From Caldilineaceae bacterium (lineage in GTDB: Bacteria > Chloroflexota > Anaerolineae > Caldilineales > Caldilineaceae), in NCBI GenBank assembly GCA_020433455.1, contig JAGRCP010000012.1, forward strand, positions 33,912 to 97,911: a DNA stretch of 64,000 nt, in the 5' to 3' direction. The translations under genes were made by a program, and so were the position numbers. This document shows, in pieces, positions 18,057 to 30,248 of this stretch. The number at the start of each line of letters is the position of its first letter. Position 1 is the stretch's first letter. The notes below the pieces were generated by a model that was not told the DNA's origin, ran no database searches, and saw only the letters and a list, made by a program, of their open reading frames with translations.

Positions 18057-19286
18057 CTATCCCGATTTCCGACCGTCAGGCATAAGCGTTTCGATATACT
18101 GATTCACGCTCTTGTCCACGGCATTGGGGTGAATGGCCGAGATGGGGCCTTGGGGCTTGCTGCCGCTGATGACGCTGATCTCCCCCACCGGGAAGAGATC
18201 CATGGTCTCGGCAAACTGGTTCACCAGCTCGTTGAAACGCTCGATAAGATAGGCTGTCGAACCCTGTTTGTCTGCGTTGCGCAGGATTTCCACCGTGCGG
18301 GCGATCTGATTCAACTCAGCCTGGCCGTGGCCCAGGATGTTGGCGGCTTGGGCCTTGGCATCCTCGCGCAGCTTCTCCTGGGTCGCAATCGCGGGGATGA
18401 TCACCCCAGCCTCCAACTGGGCTTTAACCATTTCGATGCGCTCTTTCTCGGCCTCAATGCGGGCCACGACGCCCGCCACCTCTGACTCTGCATTGCGGCT
18501 CGCCTCCTGGACGCCGACTGCACTGCGCTGACGCTCTTCGGCCAGGCGAACTTTGGTCTCCGCCTCAACTCTTTGACGCTCGTTCTCCAACTCCCGCACC
18601 GTCACGTCGGCCCGGCGCGCTTCCTGCTCTTCCTTGGCCGTAGCCCTGGCTTCCGCCTGGGCCACCCGGGATTGGGTATCCGCGTTGGCCGTCTGTACCC
18701 GCTTGAGTAAGGCGATATAGAGGTCGGGCTCTTCTACCCCATCCAGCCGATGATCGTCCACGTCGGCAATGTTCATGGTCGTGATCTCCAAGCCAATGCC
18801 CTCCAGGTCCATTTTGCAAACCTGAAGCATATTTTGGATCAGGCGCTCTTTTTGGCTCATGACCTCTTCAGGCGTCATGGCGGCAATGGAGTCGCGCAAG
18901 TGGCCCTCGATAATGGAGGTGGCAATGTCGTTGAGATTGGACCAGTCATCAGTCATGTGCAGGATGCGCTTGACTGCGTTGGTGAGACCCCGGGCCGATT
19001 TGGCGACGGCAAAGCTGACCGTGGCCCGCACCGTCAGGGGCACGATCCCTTTGGCGATGGCTGATTCCACCACCACCGTCGTGGTCTGAGGCGTCAGGTC
19101 CATGGTGCTGAAGCGGTTGATGAGGGGAAGGACGAAGACCCGGCCGCCCCGGTAGGTGCGGAAGGAGCCGCCCCGCCCGTGGACCACGCCCAACTGGCTG
19201 GGCGGTATCAGTTTCATTTTGGCAATCAACTGAATCGCCAGCGTGACGATGATCAGAAAGAGCAAAACCGCAATAAAGATAGTCAT
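18057..19286 (-). CDS. SPFH/Band-7 (flotillin-like) membrane protein
   Basis: 409 residues starting MTIFIAVLLF at 19286 with GAGGAAAAG upstream. An N-terminal membrane hairpin (about 3-22) is followed by an SPFH domain (about 28-190: PPSQLGVVHGRGGSFRTYRGG, then AVAKSARGLTNAVKRILHM). A long Glu/Arg/Ala-rich coiled coil (about 205-330: RVAQAEARATAKEEQEARRA) comes next, then the flotillin-type tail GQAELNQIARTVEILRNADK. It should oligomerise into membrane microdomain scaffolds. No NfeD-type partner gene is adjacent. Confidence 0.88.
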   Translation of the reverse strand: MTIFIAVLLFLIIVTLAIQLIAKMKLIPPSQLGVVHGRGGSFRTYRGGRVFVLPLINRFSTMDLTPQTTTVVVESAIAKGIVPLTVRATVSFAVAKSARGLTNAVKRILHMTDDWSNLNDIATSIIEGHLRDSIAAMTPEEVMSQKERLIQNMLQVCKMDLEGIGLEITTMNIADVDDHRLDGVEEPDLYIALLKRVQTANADTQSRVAQAEARATAKEEQEARRADVTVRELENERQRVEAETKVRLAEERQRSAVGVQEASRNAESEVAGVVARIEAEKERIEMVKAQLEAGVIIPAIATQEKLREDAKAQAANILGHGQAELNQIARTVEILRNADKQGSTAYLIERFNELVNQFAETMDLFPVGEISVISGSKPQGPISAIHPNAVDKSVNQYIETLMPDGRKSG

Positions 19287-19575
19287 CTTCTTTTCCTCGC
19301 AATCAACCGGATAGCGGACCAATGAGCCGAGCGACGTACCTGTGCAGATGATTAAAGCGAATTGCGTCGCTGAATGCAAGCCCGATGAAATCTGCAATCG
19401 CACTGCTCTATTGTATGCGCTTTTACGTCCCCCAGCATGCCATCCGTATGACGATAAGCTGACGCTGTGAAAATTTCGCCTTGCAATGGATCTCGTTGCT
19501 GAGTTGGGTGGTGGGAAATTGACGGGCTATGTCGAGAGCTACGGCATCTGCCAGGCCGTAAAAGTGGTGCGGTGA
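19287..19575. other. Intergenic region, nothing assigned
   Basis: This stretch lies between the flotillin start and the tpiA hairpin. A plus-strand frame at about 19484-19575 (MDLVAELGGGKLTGYVESYG...) has no start signals and no family I recognise; it may be a decayed fragment. No promoter is convincing. Confidence 0.4.
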
Positions 19576-19625
19576 GGCTAGTAGATGACGGACCCGACAA
19601 CCGTCGGGTCCGTCATCTACTAGCC
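19576..19625. terminator. Perfect 23-bp hairpin downstream of tpiA
   Basis: The left arm is 19576-19598 and the right arm 19603-19625, with a 4-base AACC loop and no mismatch. It begins 8 bases beyond the tpiA stop on the minus strand. It lacks a T-tract, so it may act as a terminator with Rho, as a 3'-end stabiliser, or as a remnant inverted repeat. Confidence 0.75.
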
Positions 19626-19632
19626 CTCAATT

Positions 19633-20403
19633 CTACTTGTCATACGCGTCCGCGGTGATCTTCACCATCTGTGCATAGCTGTCTGCATCCAGCGCCGCGC
19701 CGCCGATGAGCGCACCGTCAATATCCGGCTGCTGCATGATTTCGTCAATGTTGCCGGGCTTGGTGCTGCCGCCATAAAGAACCCGGGTCTGCTGGGCCAC
19801 ATCATCCCCGTAGGCGTCGGCCACCGCCGCGCGCACCACGCCGCCGCAGATATCCTGGGCCTGTTGCGCGGTGGCGGCGAGCCCCGTGCCGATGGCCCAG
19901 ATGGGCTCATAGGCAATGACTAATCCTGCGACCTGTTCAGGCGACAGATCGGCCAATGCCGCACGAACCTGACCGCCCACGAAATCCGCGGTTTCCCCCG
20001 CCTGATTCTGCTCCAGGCTTTCGCCTACGCAGACGATGGGCTTCAGCCCCGCGGCTAAGGCGGCCTTGGTCTTCTTGTTGACCGTTTCGTCGGTTTCGGC
20101 GAAATACTCGCGCCGTTCGCTATGGCCGATGATCACATAGGCGGCGAGATCTTCGAGCATGGCCGCGCTCACCTCGCCGGTATAGGCGCCGCTCGCTTCC
20201 CAGTGCATGTTTTGCGCGCCGACGGCCACATCCGAGCCGCTCAGCGTAATGTTGACCGCGGGCAGACAAACAAAGGTCGGACAGACGACCTTGTCAACGC
20301 TGTACACATTCCCGACTGCATCCCGAATCGATGCCGCCAAATCAACCGCTTCACCGATGGTTTTGTTCATCTTCCAATTGCCTGCCATCATAGGCTTGCG
20401 CAT
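19633..20403 (-). CDS. tpiA: Triosephosphate isomerase
   Basis: 256 residues, the usual length. Catalytic residues are all present: Lys11 in GNWKMNK, His94 in IIGHSERR, Glu166 in [11 protein letters not shown], plus the phosphate-binding YGGSTKPGN and [10 protein letters not shown] loops. It interconverts dihydroxyacetone phosphate and glyceraldehyde 3-phosphate. It is the last gene of the minus-strand run yvcK-gap-pgk-small protein-tpiA, followed by a perfect hairpin. Confidence 0.97.
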   Translation of the reverse strand: MRKPMMAGNWKMNKTIGEAVDLAASIRDAVGNVYSVDKVVCPTFVCLPAVNITLSGSDVAVGAQNMHWEASGAYTGEVSAAMLEDLAAYVIIGHSERREYFAETDETVNKKTKAALAAGLKPIVCVGESLEQNQAGETADFVGGQVRAALADLSPEQVAGLVIAYEPIWAIGTGLAATAQQAQDICGGVVRAAVADAYGDDVAQQTRVLYGGSTKPGNIDEIMQQPDIDGALIGGAALDADSYAQMVKITADAYDK

Positions 20404-20447
20404 GCGAAACTCCTTTATGGGCTTGTTTAACGATGAATATTATGATT

Positions 20448-20560
20448 GAAGATTAAAGATTGGAGATTGGAGATTGAAATGCGGCGCGCTCATAATGAGA
20501 CGAGCATTTGCATTGAGAGGGTCTCGATGCCCAATCTTCAATCTTCAATCTTTAATCTTC
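20448..20560. repeat. Inverted repeat of AGATTGG-type heptamers
   Basis: The left block 20448-20477 (GAAGATTAAAGATTGGAGAT...) and right block 20531-20560 are complementary at about 28 of 30 bases. Each is a tandem of 7-base units (AGATTGG, AGATTGA). The right arm overlaps the 3' end of the 116-residue gene and supplies its final codons GAA GAT TAA. Confidence 0.75.
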
Positions 20561-20902
20561 TACTTCTTCCTCCGGCGCGTGAAATTTCTCCACCTCGGCC
20601 GCGTATTCGGCTTCGTCCAGCCAGCGGCCGCCCTGCACGGCATGTTCCGTCAGGCGCCGATTCTTGTCCAGCCAAAGTTCTACTTCCAGCTGATCAAAGC
20701 AGCGCTTCTCGCCCGCGGTTTGAACGACCTTGCGCACATAGTAGCCGTCGCCCTCTTCTACTCGACTCAGCTCGTTGTGGAGATCGACGCGTATAGCCAC
20801 CGGCTCCCGACAACGTCGGCTTAGGGCATAAACGGTCAGAAAGCGATTTTCATCTCCCCTGTTCCCGCTGATGAGATTGGCCAGGCGTTTCATGAAGCTC
20901 AT
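20552..20902 (-). CDS. Conserved hypothetical protein of the gap-pgk-tpi cluster
   Basis: 116 residues starting [21 protein letters not shown] at 20902, with GAGGA upstream. A start 5 codons earlier is possible. It has no signal peptide or membrane helix, and is mixed alpha/beta with a strongly acidic C-terminus ([12 protein letters not shown]). It lies 12 bases after pgk and is surely cotranscribed. I recognise no characterised family; the location suggests a link to central carbon metabolism, but that is inference. The stop codon is provided by an intergenic repeat. Confidence 0.7.
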   Translation of the reverse strand: MSFMKRLANLISGNRGDENRFLTVYALSRRCREPVAIRVDLHNELSRVEEGDGYYVRKVVQTAGEKRCFDQLEVELWLDKNRRLTEHAVQGGRWLDEAEYAAEVEKFHAPEEEVED

Positions 20903-20913
20903 GGGGCAAATCC

Positions 20914-22092
20914 TCAATCCCGATCATTCAATGCAGCTACGCCCGGCAATTCCTTCCCTTCCAGGAATTCCAGGCTGGCTCCGCCGCCGGTACTCACGTG
21001 GGACATCTCAGCATCCAGTCCGGCCTGGCGCACCGCGGCCGCGCTGTCGCCGCCGCCGATGATGGTGACGGCATCGGTCAATTCACCCAGCTTTTCGGCA
21101 ATCGCAACCGTTCCCTGGGCGAAAACGGGAAATTCAAAGACGCCCATGGGGCCGTTCCAGACCACGGTCCTGGCCCCGGACAGCCAGTTGGCAAAGTGGG
21201 CGACGGTGGCCGGACCGATGTCCAGCGCCATCCATTCGGCCGGCACGTCTTCGATACTGACAACCTTGTTTTCTGCATCGGCAGCAAACTGATTGGCTAC
21301 CCGCAGGTCTACCGGCAGCCGGATGATTTCCGCGCCCTTCTCCATGAGTTCGGCTGCCGTGCCGATGGCGTCGGTTTCGACCAGGCTATTGCCCATGTCA
21401 TAGCCCTGGGAGACCAGGAAGGTATTGGCCATGCCGCCGCCGATGAGGATCGTGTCCACCTTGGTGAGCAGCGCCTCGATCACGGCGATCTTGTCCGATA
21501 CCTTGGCCCCGCCCAGGATGGCGATGAAAGGCATTTGGGGGTTTTCCAACGCGCCGCCCAGGTAGTCCAGCTCCTTCTGCATGAGGAAGCCGGCTACCGC
21601 GGGCAGGTAATCGGCTACGCCGGCCGTGCTGGCGTGGGCGCGGTGCGCGCTGCCGAAGGCGTCATTGACGTAGACGTCGCCTAACTTGGCCAGTTCAGCA
21701 GCCATGGCCGGATCGTTCTTCTTCTCCCGCGCGTCAAAGCGCGTGTTTTCCAGCACCAGCACCTGGCCCGGCTCCAACTCGGCTACGGCCGCTTCCGCGG
21801 CCGGACCCGTGGTCGTGGGGCAGAATGTTACCGGCGCGTCAATGAGCGTAGCCAGGTGATCGGCCGTGACTTTGAGGCTGAATACAGGATCCGGTTCACC
21901 CTTGGGGCGGCCCAGATGGCTCATGAGGACGACGGCTGCACCGTTATCCAGCAGGTACTGGATGGTGGGCAGGGCGGCCTGAATGCGGGCGTCATCCGTG
22001 ATGCGGCCGTTATCCAGCGGTACGTTGAAATCGACGCGTACCAGCGCTGTTTTGCCCTGCCAATCGATATCTTTGACCGTTTTTTTGTTCAT
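20914..22092 (-). CDS. pgk: Phosphoglycerate kinase
   Basis: 392 residues. Hallmarks: [19 protein letters not shown] (19-37), [75 protein letters not shown], and the nucleotide loop GGGDSAAAV ending in [13 protein letters not shown]. It converts 1,3-bisphosphoglycerate and ADP to 3-phosphoglycerate and ATP. GGAGAG precedes the ATG. It lies between gap and the small conserved gene. Confidence 0.97.
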   Translation of the reverse strand: MNKKTVKDIDWQGKTALVRVDFNVPLDNGRITDDARIQAALPTIQYLLDNGAAVVLMSHLGRPKGEPDPVFSLKVTADHLATLIDAPVTFCPTTTGPAAEAAVAELEPGQVLVLENTRFDAREKKNDPAMAAELAKLGDVYVNDAFGSAHRAHASTAGVADYLPAVAGFLMQKELDYLGGALENPQMPFIAILGGAKVSDKIAVIEALLTKVDTILIGGGMANTFLVSQGYDMGNSLVETDAIGTAAELMEKGAEIIRLPVDLRVANQFAADAENKVVSIEDVPAEWMALDIGPATVAHFANWLSGARTVVWNGPMGVFEFPVFAQGTVAIAEKLGELTDAVTIIGGGDSAAAVRQAGLDAEMSHVSTGGGASLEFLEGKELPGVAALNDRD

Positions 22093-22190
22093 AAGTGGCT
22101 CTCCGATTCAATCTCCCAATCGTATAATCGCCCACTCTCCGGATAACAGATGAGATTGGGCGGGAGCGGAATTAGGCAGATTTTTTGTTA

Positions 22191-22276
22191 TAAAAAAGCG
22201 TGAAACGTGAAACGGAATTGCAATGGACGCCTTTGGCGCTCTGGTTCATTGCCCTTTCCGCAGCACGTTTCACGCT
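22191..22276 (-). terminator. Large-loop terminator downstream of gap
   Basis: On the minus strand AGCGTGAAACGTG (22276-22264) pairs exactly with CACGTTTCACGCT (22209-22197) across a 54-base loop. Six T residues follow immediately (22196-22191). This is a plausible partial terminator separating gap from pgk. Confidence 0.65.
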
Positions 22277-22312
22277 CTGGTTAGCGTAGGTTTCGTCCGC
22301 TATGCAGCCGGC

Positions 22313-23440
<1,128 letters not shown>

Positions 23441-23541
23441 TTAATAGTCGAGCTGTAACAGTCGAGGACGAACCGTCATCGCGCATTGTGTATTGTATCA
23501 CAGATTGCAGGGAAAAGGTATTGTCGTTGTCCAACAAAAAT

Positions 23542-24936
<1,395 letters not shown>

Positions 24937-24944
24937 TTGCAGGC

Positions 24945-24974
24945 ATTATAGAAAAAGCCGTCCAGCCTGTACAA
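24945..24974 (-). promoter_or_regulatory. Leaderless promoter of yvcK
   Basis: On the minus strand TTGTAC (24974-24969), 18-base spacer, TATAAT (24950-24945). The yvcK ATG begins at 24936, 8 bases beyond, with no ribosome site between. The geometry matches the nitroreductase promoter at 13882-13909. Confidence 0.65.
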
Positions 24975-25022
24975 TGAAGCGGTCTATTGTTGCTCTTACG
25001 CCCTTGTTTTTGCTTGTAACCC

Positions 25023-26549
25023 ATGATGCTACTCCGCTTCACGTCAGCCAATTCCTCCTGCAAAATCGGCCGTCCGGCGCGTCGTCATATCCGGGCGTGG
25101 CTTTGGATAATTCTTGCCGGCAGTCTGTTGCTGATGAGCGCGTGCAGCCGCGCCGAAGACGCGTCAGAACCGAATATTGACCAGATTTTGCCTATTAATT
25201 GGGGATTTGTCCTGGGCAACGCATCACGCTTCTCCCTCGCGTCGTCCAGCAAATGGGAACCGGTTAATATTGACGGCGACGGTGAGTCGGAGCATCTTTT
25301 GCTCTACGCTTACGGCATCCGCAATTTGGACTTTTCCGAAGAGACGCTCAACACTGAGCGGCCGGATCCCATCGCCGGCGCGTCGGTGGGCGCAATGATT
25401 GTGGATGTTCAGGAGTCTTCCGAAAACGTCGTGGGTTCGCCGGCCCTGGCCACACCTCTTCAGCCTTCCGCCACGTTTGTTCCCTACCGGGTGGCTCCTT
25501 CCTATCTGCTTTCGCCCAATACCGGACCGGTGGGCGTATATCGCGGGGCAGACAAAATTCAGTATTTTCAATACGCGACGGATGCCGACGGCTTATGCGC
25601 CAATCCGGGAGGCGACCCAAACGAGTTGGCGCTGTACGACTCGGGGCAAACGCTCACGTTTGCCTGGTGGCGCGATGCCTATTTGGGCTATGGCGCGACG
25701 CAACTGCATGCTCCCGGCGGCTTTCGCAACGTGACGGTCCTGGGCAACGGCGACCCTGTTAGTATGGCGCTCAACGAGCTTAACCAGCCGATCGGGGCCA
25801 TCGATCTCCTCTATCCCCTGGCCCAGCCGGAGAACCCGCTGGATGCCCGGGTGGAGGGCGGCTTTGCCGATCTCCAGCGCAGCCGCCTTTGTCGCGTACG
25901 TCGCTTTTATCGCCAACCGGCAAGTTCAACTGAAGCAGGGGCCTATCGCGCCGATATTCACTTTGTAGATGATGATTTAGGCATCCAATTTTGTCGCAGC
26001 GATGAACAGGATCCTTTCTTTCCTGAAGCTGTCGTTATGCAGTCTCTGACCGCAGAGGAACCCTTGGTGCGTACGCTATCCATCTCGCCCCGCCTGGACA
26101 TATCCCAGGTCCAGCTCATTACCAGCACCATGGAGCTGCTGGATCAGACCCAAACCCGCCCTCTCAAAACCTGCGGTAATGCTGATGCGAACGTGTCGCT
26201 GCCCCGTTACCGCATCTCTGACCTGGTGACCCGCGCCGCGCTGGAATACGGCGATCCGTACCGCCTGAACCGCGCCCCGAATCAGGCGGATATCTCTCGC
26301 CTGTTGAGCTTCGTGTGCGCTGAGATTACGCCCATTGACGTGACGTCGGGGGAAGCGACAACGGAAGGCAAACACTTTCTCTTCTTTTCCCTGGAACACG
26401 AGCCGCCCGCCTCCATAGAGGTGAACGGGAAAACAATCCACCTGCCGGATCGTTTTGTGATTGTTGACATGGAGAATGCTAACGATTGGGGCCAGAGCGA
26501 CTGCAAATCCATCATCGCCCAAAATACGCCGGAGGTCGGCGCGCCATGA
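25023..26549 (+). CDS. Secreted lipoprotein of unknown function
   Basis: 508 residues. A basic start ([10 protein letters not shown]) and hydrophobic core end in the lipobox LLMSACS, predicting lipidation. The mature part is soluble and beta-rich, and opens with a segment like an FG-GAP/EF-type site ([18 protein letters not shown]). There are no recognisable catalytic motifs. The ATG at 25023 directly follows the yvcK promoter region. Its stop overlaps the start of the AlbA_2 regulator (ATGA), so the two are cotranslated; this pairing is the best clue to its role. Confidence 0.75.
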   Translation: MMLLRFTSANSSCKIGRPARRHIRAWLWIILAGSLLLMSACSRAEDASEPNIDQILPINWGFVLGNASRFSLASSSKWEPVNIDGDGESEHLLLYAYGIRNLDFSEETLNTERPDPIAGASVGAMIVDVQESSENVVGSPALATPLQPSATFVPYRVAPSYLLSPNTGPVGVYRGADKIQYFQYATDADGLCANPGGDPNELALYDSGQTLTFAWWRDAYLGYGATQLHAPGGFRNVTVLGNGDPVSMALNELNQPIGAIDLLYPLAQPENPLDARVEGGFADLQRSRLCRVRRFYRQPASSTEAGAYRADIHFVDDDLGIQFCRSDEQDPFFPEAVVMQSLTAEEPLVRTLSISPRLDISQVQLITSTMELLDQTQTRPLKTCGNADANVSLPRYRISDLVTRAALEYGDPYRLNRAPNQADISRLLSFVCAEITPIDVTSGEATTEGKHFLFFSLEHEPPASIEVNGKTIHLPDRFVIVDMENANDWGQSDCKSIIAQNTPEVGAP

Positions 26550-27982
26550 TCGCCCGTCGGCGTTCCGGCTCTTCTTCCGCCGAGCTGCGCGCCGCGCTCT
26601 CCGGGGGAGAAGGCGAGCAGACCGCCTTTATGACGGCCCGGGCCTCGACTGCAAACGTGGCTGAAACCTTGGCCGCGCTGGCTAACGCCAATGGCGGGCT
26701 GCTTTTCGCGGGCGTTACCTCTGCGGGCAAGATTCAGGCCCGGAATGACGCCAATGCCCTGCGCGATAAGATCACCGAGGCCGGCCTCTTGACCGCGCCG
26801 CCTCTCATTCTGCCCGCGCCCCGGCGCATCGTCATTGATGATGCCGAATTGGCCGTGGTGGAAGTACCCAGCGGCTTGCCCCATATTTACAGCCTGCGCG
26901 GCGCATATTTTACGCGTACGGGCAAACACAATCGCCCCTTAACGACGCCGGAACTGCGCCGCCTGCTTCTGGAGCGGGGCGAAGCAGGCTTTGAGGAGCA
27001 ACTCGTTCCCGAGGCGACGTTGGATGTGCTGGATGACCGCCTGGTGGATGACTACCTGGAGCACATCGCCCTGGCCCCGGACGAAGGGCCGATTCAGGCG
27101 CTCATGGCCCGGGGCTGCGTGGACTATCGGACCGACCGGACCGATCGAGGCGGACGTCCCGGCGCCGCCGACGTCGCGCCCACTGTGGCCGGCCTGCTGC
27201 TTTTCGGACGTAATCCCCAGCAGTTTGTGCGCAGCGCGGAAATCATCTGCGTACGCTATGCCGGTAAGCGCATGAGCGATGAATTCGTGCGCCAGGATAT
27301 TACCGGCCCTCTGCGGGAACAAGTGCGCCAGGCAGAATCGTTTGTCAGCAGCAACATGCGTCGGGGTATGCGCATCACCGGCATGACGCGTGAGGAGACG
27401 ACCGAATATCCTCCGGCCGTGGTGCGCGAAGCCATCGTCAACGCCGTGGCCCATCGGGATTACAGCATCCGCGGCGAGGGAATCCGCCTGCTCATGTTTG
27501 CCGATCGACTGGAGGTCTATAGCCCCGGCCGTTTGCCCGGCCACGTGACGCTGGATAACCTCAAAGACGAGCGCTATAGCCGTAATGAGGCCGTCGTTGC
27601 CGTGCTCAGCGATTTGGGCTATATTGAGCGTTTGGGCTACGGCATCGATCGCATGTTGGCGACCATGGAAGAGGCCGGGCTCCAGCCGCCTATTTTTGCT
27701 GAAACGGCGGCGGGGTTCCAGGTGACGCTCTACTCTGCAACCGAGGAGTTGGTCAGCTCCCAGCCTCAGGAACAGCCGTGGCCCCACGGGTTTCTCAATC
27801 CGCGTCAGGAGGCGGCTATGGCCTTTCTCAGCGAGCACGGCCGCATTACCAACAGCGATTACCAAGCGTTGACGCCCGATGTCAGCGCTGAAACTATTCG
27901 CCGGGATCTGGCCGATCTGGTAGACAAGAACATCCTTCTGCGCATCGGCGAGAAGCGGGCGACGTACTATATTTTGAAGTGA
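26546..27982 (+). CDS. AlbA_2 (Schlafen-like) / RecG-like HTH regulator
   Basis: 478 residues with the ATG at 26546 overlapping the lipoprotein stop; GGAGG stands 10 bases upstream. The N-terminal AlbA_2 DNA-binding domain (about 12-130) includes [16 protein letters not shown] and [16 protein letters not shown]. The central part has ATPase-like C-terminal motifs of the 'RecG-like' regulator family ([28 protein letters not shown]). A winged-helix C-terminus (about 405-478: [20 protein letters not shown]) completes it. It is probably a transcriptional regulator; no helicase motifs are present. Confidence 0.85.
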   Translation: MIARRRSGSSSAELRAALSGGEGEQTAFMTARASTANVAETLAALANANGGLLFAGVTSAGKIQARNDANALRDKITEAGLLTAPPLILPAPRRIVIDDAELAVVEVPSGLPHIYSLRGAYFTRTGKHNRPLTTPELRRLLLERGEAGFEEQLVPEATLDVLDDRLVDDYLEHIALAPDEGPIQALMARGCVDYRTDRTDRGGRPGAADVAPTVAGLLLFGRNPQQFVRSAEIICVRYAGKRMSDEFVRQDITGPLREQVRQAESFVSSNMRRGMRITGMTREETTEYPPAVVREAIVNAVAHRDYSIRGEGIRLLMFADRLEVYSPGRLPGHVTLDNLKDERYSRNEAVVAVLSDLGYIERLGYGIDRMLATMEEAGLQPPIFAETAAGFQVTLYSATEELVSSQPQEQPWPHGFLNPRQEAAMAFLSEHGRITNSDYQALTPDVSAETIRRDLADLVDKNILLRIGEKRATYYILK

Positions 27983-28070
27983 AGCAGGAATGTTGATTGG
28001 GAATGAGAGAGTGGAAAATGATGAATGAGAAAGAAGGAATAAGAAATGGCGTATGTCACATGAGGCAAGC

Positions 28071-28103
28071 TCATTCCTCATTCCTCATTCCTCATTCCTC
28101 ATT
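28071..28103 (+). repeat. TCATTCC heptamer tandem repeat
   Basis: Four exact TCATTCC units (28071, 28078, 28085, 28092) and a partial fifth. The upstream stretch 28003-28040 contains complementary GAATGAG words, so the region can fold. It lies between the AlbA_2 regulator and the thiolase. Confidence 0.85.
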
Positions 28104-28120
28104 AGTTCTCCGGAGTCTTT

Positions 28121-29284
28121 ATGCGTTCAGTTTCTATTGTGGGAATTGGTCAATCGGACGTGGGCGAGTTGTGGAATCGTTCGGCGCGGGAGATTGCCTA
28201 TGATGCCGTCTCCGCGGCCATGGCCGAGGCGAATATTGAGACGGCTGACGCCCTCTTCGTGGGCAACATGCTCAGCGGCGTGCTGCTGGATCAGGAGCAC
28301 CTGGCTACGCTTATCGCCGATTATTGCGGTTTGACGGGGATTGAGGCGACCAAGATTGAAGCGGCGTGCGGCAGCGGCGCGGCCGCGCTGCGCATCGGCG
28401 CCATGGCCGTTGCCAGCGGTTATCACGATGTGGTCATCGTAGCCGGGCTGGAAAAGATGACCGACACGGTGGGCAAGGATACGACGGCGGGACTGGCCAC
28501 CGCGGCCGATGCCGAGTATGAGGCGCTTCACGGCCTCAGCTTTGTGGGGCTCAATGCCCTCATCATGCAGCGCTACCTGTACGAATATAATGTGCCCCTG
28601 GACGCGTTTGCCGGCTTCAGCATCAACGCCCATCGCAACGGCGTCAACAATCCCCGGGCCATGTTTCAGCGCGCGATCACGCTGAACGACTACCTGGGGG
28701 CGCCGGTTGTGGCGACACCCATCAACATTATGGACAGCAGCCCCGTCTGTGACGGCGCGGCTGCGGTCATTCTGGTCCCTAGCGAACGGGCCCATGAATT
28801 CACCACCGGCCACCATCGGGGCGCCGTGCAGATTCTTGCCGGCGCCGGCGCCACAGATACCCTGGCCGTCCACGATCGCCGGGATCCTCTTTTTCTTCAG
28901 GCCGCGTACGACAGCAGCCAAAAGGCCTATGGGCAGGCGGGCGTCCGGCCGGAAGATTTAGACCTTTTCGAGGTCCATGACGCCTTCACCATTATGAGCG
29001 CGTTGAGCCTGGAGGCCACCGGCTTCGCCCGGCGCGGCGAAGGTTGGCGTATGGCCCAGGATGACGAAATCGGCATCAACGGGCGCATCCCCATCAGCAC
29101 CATGGGCGGCCTTAAAAGCCGAGGGCATCCCGTGGGCGCAACCGGCGTTTATCAGATCACGGAAATAGTGCAGCAACTCACGGGGACGGCGGGAGCCAAT
29201 CAGGTGGCCAATGCCCGCCTGGCCATGGCTCAGAACATCGGCGGCAGCGGCGCCACCATCATTACGCATATCCTGGGAAGCTGA
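28121..29284 (+). CDS. Thiolase (SCP-x / acetyl-CoA acetyltransferase-like)
   Basis: 387 residues, CGGAG 6 bases upstream. Nucleophile Cys83 in IEAACGSGAAALR; later motifs DLFEVHDAFTIM and GGLKSRGHPVGATGVYQ carry the catalytic His residues. The final active-site Cys loop of biosynthetic thiolases is here NIGGSGATI, typical of the non-decarboxylating SCP-x-type subgroup. These thiolases usually work with a DUF35 zinc-ribbon/OB-fold partner, and such a gene (split here) follows 215 bases downstream. The substrate is probably a medium- or branched-chain acyl-CoA; this is inference. Confidence 0.9.
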   Translation: MRSVSIVGIGQSDVGELWNRSAREIAYDAVSAAMAEANIETADALFVGNMLSGVLLDQEHLATLIADYCGLTGIEATKIEAACGSGAAALRIGAMAVASGYHDVVIVAGLEKMTDTVGKDTTAGLATAADAEYEALHGLSFVGLNALIMQRYLYEYNVPLDAFAGFSINAHRNGVNNPRAMFQRAITLNDYLGAPVVATPINIMDSSPVCDGAAAVILVPSERAHEFTTGHHRGAVQILAGAGATDTLAVHDRRDPLFLQAAYDSSQKAYGQAGVRPEDLDLFEVHDAFTIMSALSLEATGFARRGEGWRMAQDDEIGINGRIPISTMGGLKSRGHPVGATGVYQITEIVQQLTGTAGANQVANARLAMAQNIGGSGATIITHILGS

Positions 29285-29499
29285 CATCCTTCGGCATATT
29301 TTGTACAAACTATACTCAATTGTTGAATTTTTGCCTCTAAAAAGCTGTCAAAAGCTATCAAATCCCTCCCAACGCCGGTCAGATAGGAATTGAGAGTCCA
29401 TATCTGCTACGCTGTACGTCGTACGTTGACCGCATGGCAACCCTGTCGCGTTCCGTGCGTACAAGTATCAAATCATTTCGGCGAATAAGGAGTTTTTGT

Positions 29500-29730
29500 A
29501 TGGCTGTTCCAACACTGTGGCGAACCAAGCAGCAGCGTTATAATTTGATGGGCGAGAAGTGTCCGAGTTGCGCCGGCGCTGTTTTTCCGCCGCGCAAGGT
29601 TTGTCCCCATTGCGGCGATACCATGACGGATGAGCACGTCAGTGGGCATGAGACGACTGGCTCATTTGTCTTTCACCTGCCCAATTTCGCCTCCCACCGA
29701 CAGCTCTCACGCGTGGCCGGAGACGACTAG
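29500..29730 (+). CDS. DUF35 zinc-ribbon half
   Basis: 76 residues starting MAVPTLWRTKQQRYNLMG, with AAGGAG 7 bases upstream. It carries the rubredoxin-like zinc ribbon of DUF35 acyl-CoA-binding proteins: C21-PS-C24 and C35-PH-C38. After residue about 42 the sequence (MTDEHVSGHETTGSFVFHL...) no longer resembles the family and ends at TAG 29730. The OB-fold half starts 5 bases later in another frame. Together they correspond to one normal protein of about 130-140 residues. Confidence 0.7.
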   Translation: MAVPTLWRTKQQRYNLMGEKCPSCAGAVFPPRKVCPHCGDTMTDEHVSGHETTGSFVFHLPNFASHRQLSRVAGDD

Positions 29731-29735
29731 GCTTT

Positions 29736-30038
29736 ATGACAGATGTACGGCATCCAGAGACGCTGCCTCATCCCCATCGACTGACGGGACGGGGGGAGGT
29801 CTATAGTTTCACCACCATGTACAGCGTGCCCCAGGGATATGAAGCGCAGAAGCCCTACACCGTAGCCCTGATCAAGCTGGATGACGGTCCGGTGATCAGC
29901 GCTCAGCTTACCGATGTGGAGGCGGAAGACATCCGCATCGGCCAACGCGTCGAGATGGTGACGCGTAAGCTGCGGGAAGACGGCGCCGAAGGCCAGATCG
30001 TTTACGGCTATAAGTTCCGCCCGATAATGGCCCGGTGA
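29736..30038 (+). CDS. DUF35 OB-fold half
   Basis: 100 residues. From residue about 17 (LTGRGEVYSFTTMYSVP...) to the end (VEMVTRKLREDGAEGQIVYG) it matches the OB-fold domain of the thiolase-associated DUF35 family. Its first 16 residues (MTDVRHPETLPHPHRL) replace the normal linker from the zinc ribbon. The ATG is 5 bases after the zinc-ribbon stop, so translational coupling is likely. Either a genuine domain split or decay by a small insertion would give this arrangement. Confidence 0.7.
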   Translation: MTDVRHPETLPHPHRLTGRGEVYSFTTMYSVPQGYEAQKPYTVALIKLDDGPVISAQLTDVEAEDIRIGQRVEMVTRKLREDGAEGQIVYGYKFRPIMAR

Positions 30039-30118
30039 GGGAGTAGACGATAAAACACGGCGATGCGGCCTGACAATGAAACCGAATAATCAAACCGGAT
30101 AATCAAAGATGAATGCAC

Positions 30119-30146
30119 AAAGGTCACCAATAACGGTGACTTTTTT
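30119..30146 (+). terminator. Rho-independent terminator after the DUF35 genes
   Basis: AAAGGTCACC, loop AATAAC, GGTGACTTTTTT: a ten-pair stem with one G-T pair and a T-run, about 80 bases after the OB-fold stop. The following 100 bases up to 30248 hold no gene; TAATAT at about 30167 could be a -10, but no good -35 is in place. Confidence 0.85.
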
Positions 30147-30248
30147 GTTGCGGCCTTTTTTGGGCTAATATATTCAGGCACTCGCTTCATCATCCCGACT
30201 CGTTCTCCATTTTCCGCGCACCGGCTTGCTATGACCAAAGGAGTAATC

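Noticed and set aside
26939..28081. 380-codon open frame on the minus strand opposite the AlbA_2 regulator
   Set aside because: Shadow of the regulator gene; it begins in the heptamer repeat and carries no recognisable domain.
29600..29740. Single-base frameshift as the cause of the split DUF35 gene
   Set aside because: Reading the OB-fold frame backwards meets stops at 29631 and 29649, and the codons after them (DDWLICLSPAQF...) do not resemble the family linker. A single indel therefore does not restore a normal protein.
30039..30248. TPP or other riboswitch before the YnjB-like gene
   Set aside because: Looked for the conserved TPP core; only a terminator hairpin and AT-rich promoter-like sequence are present.
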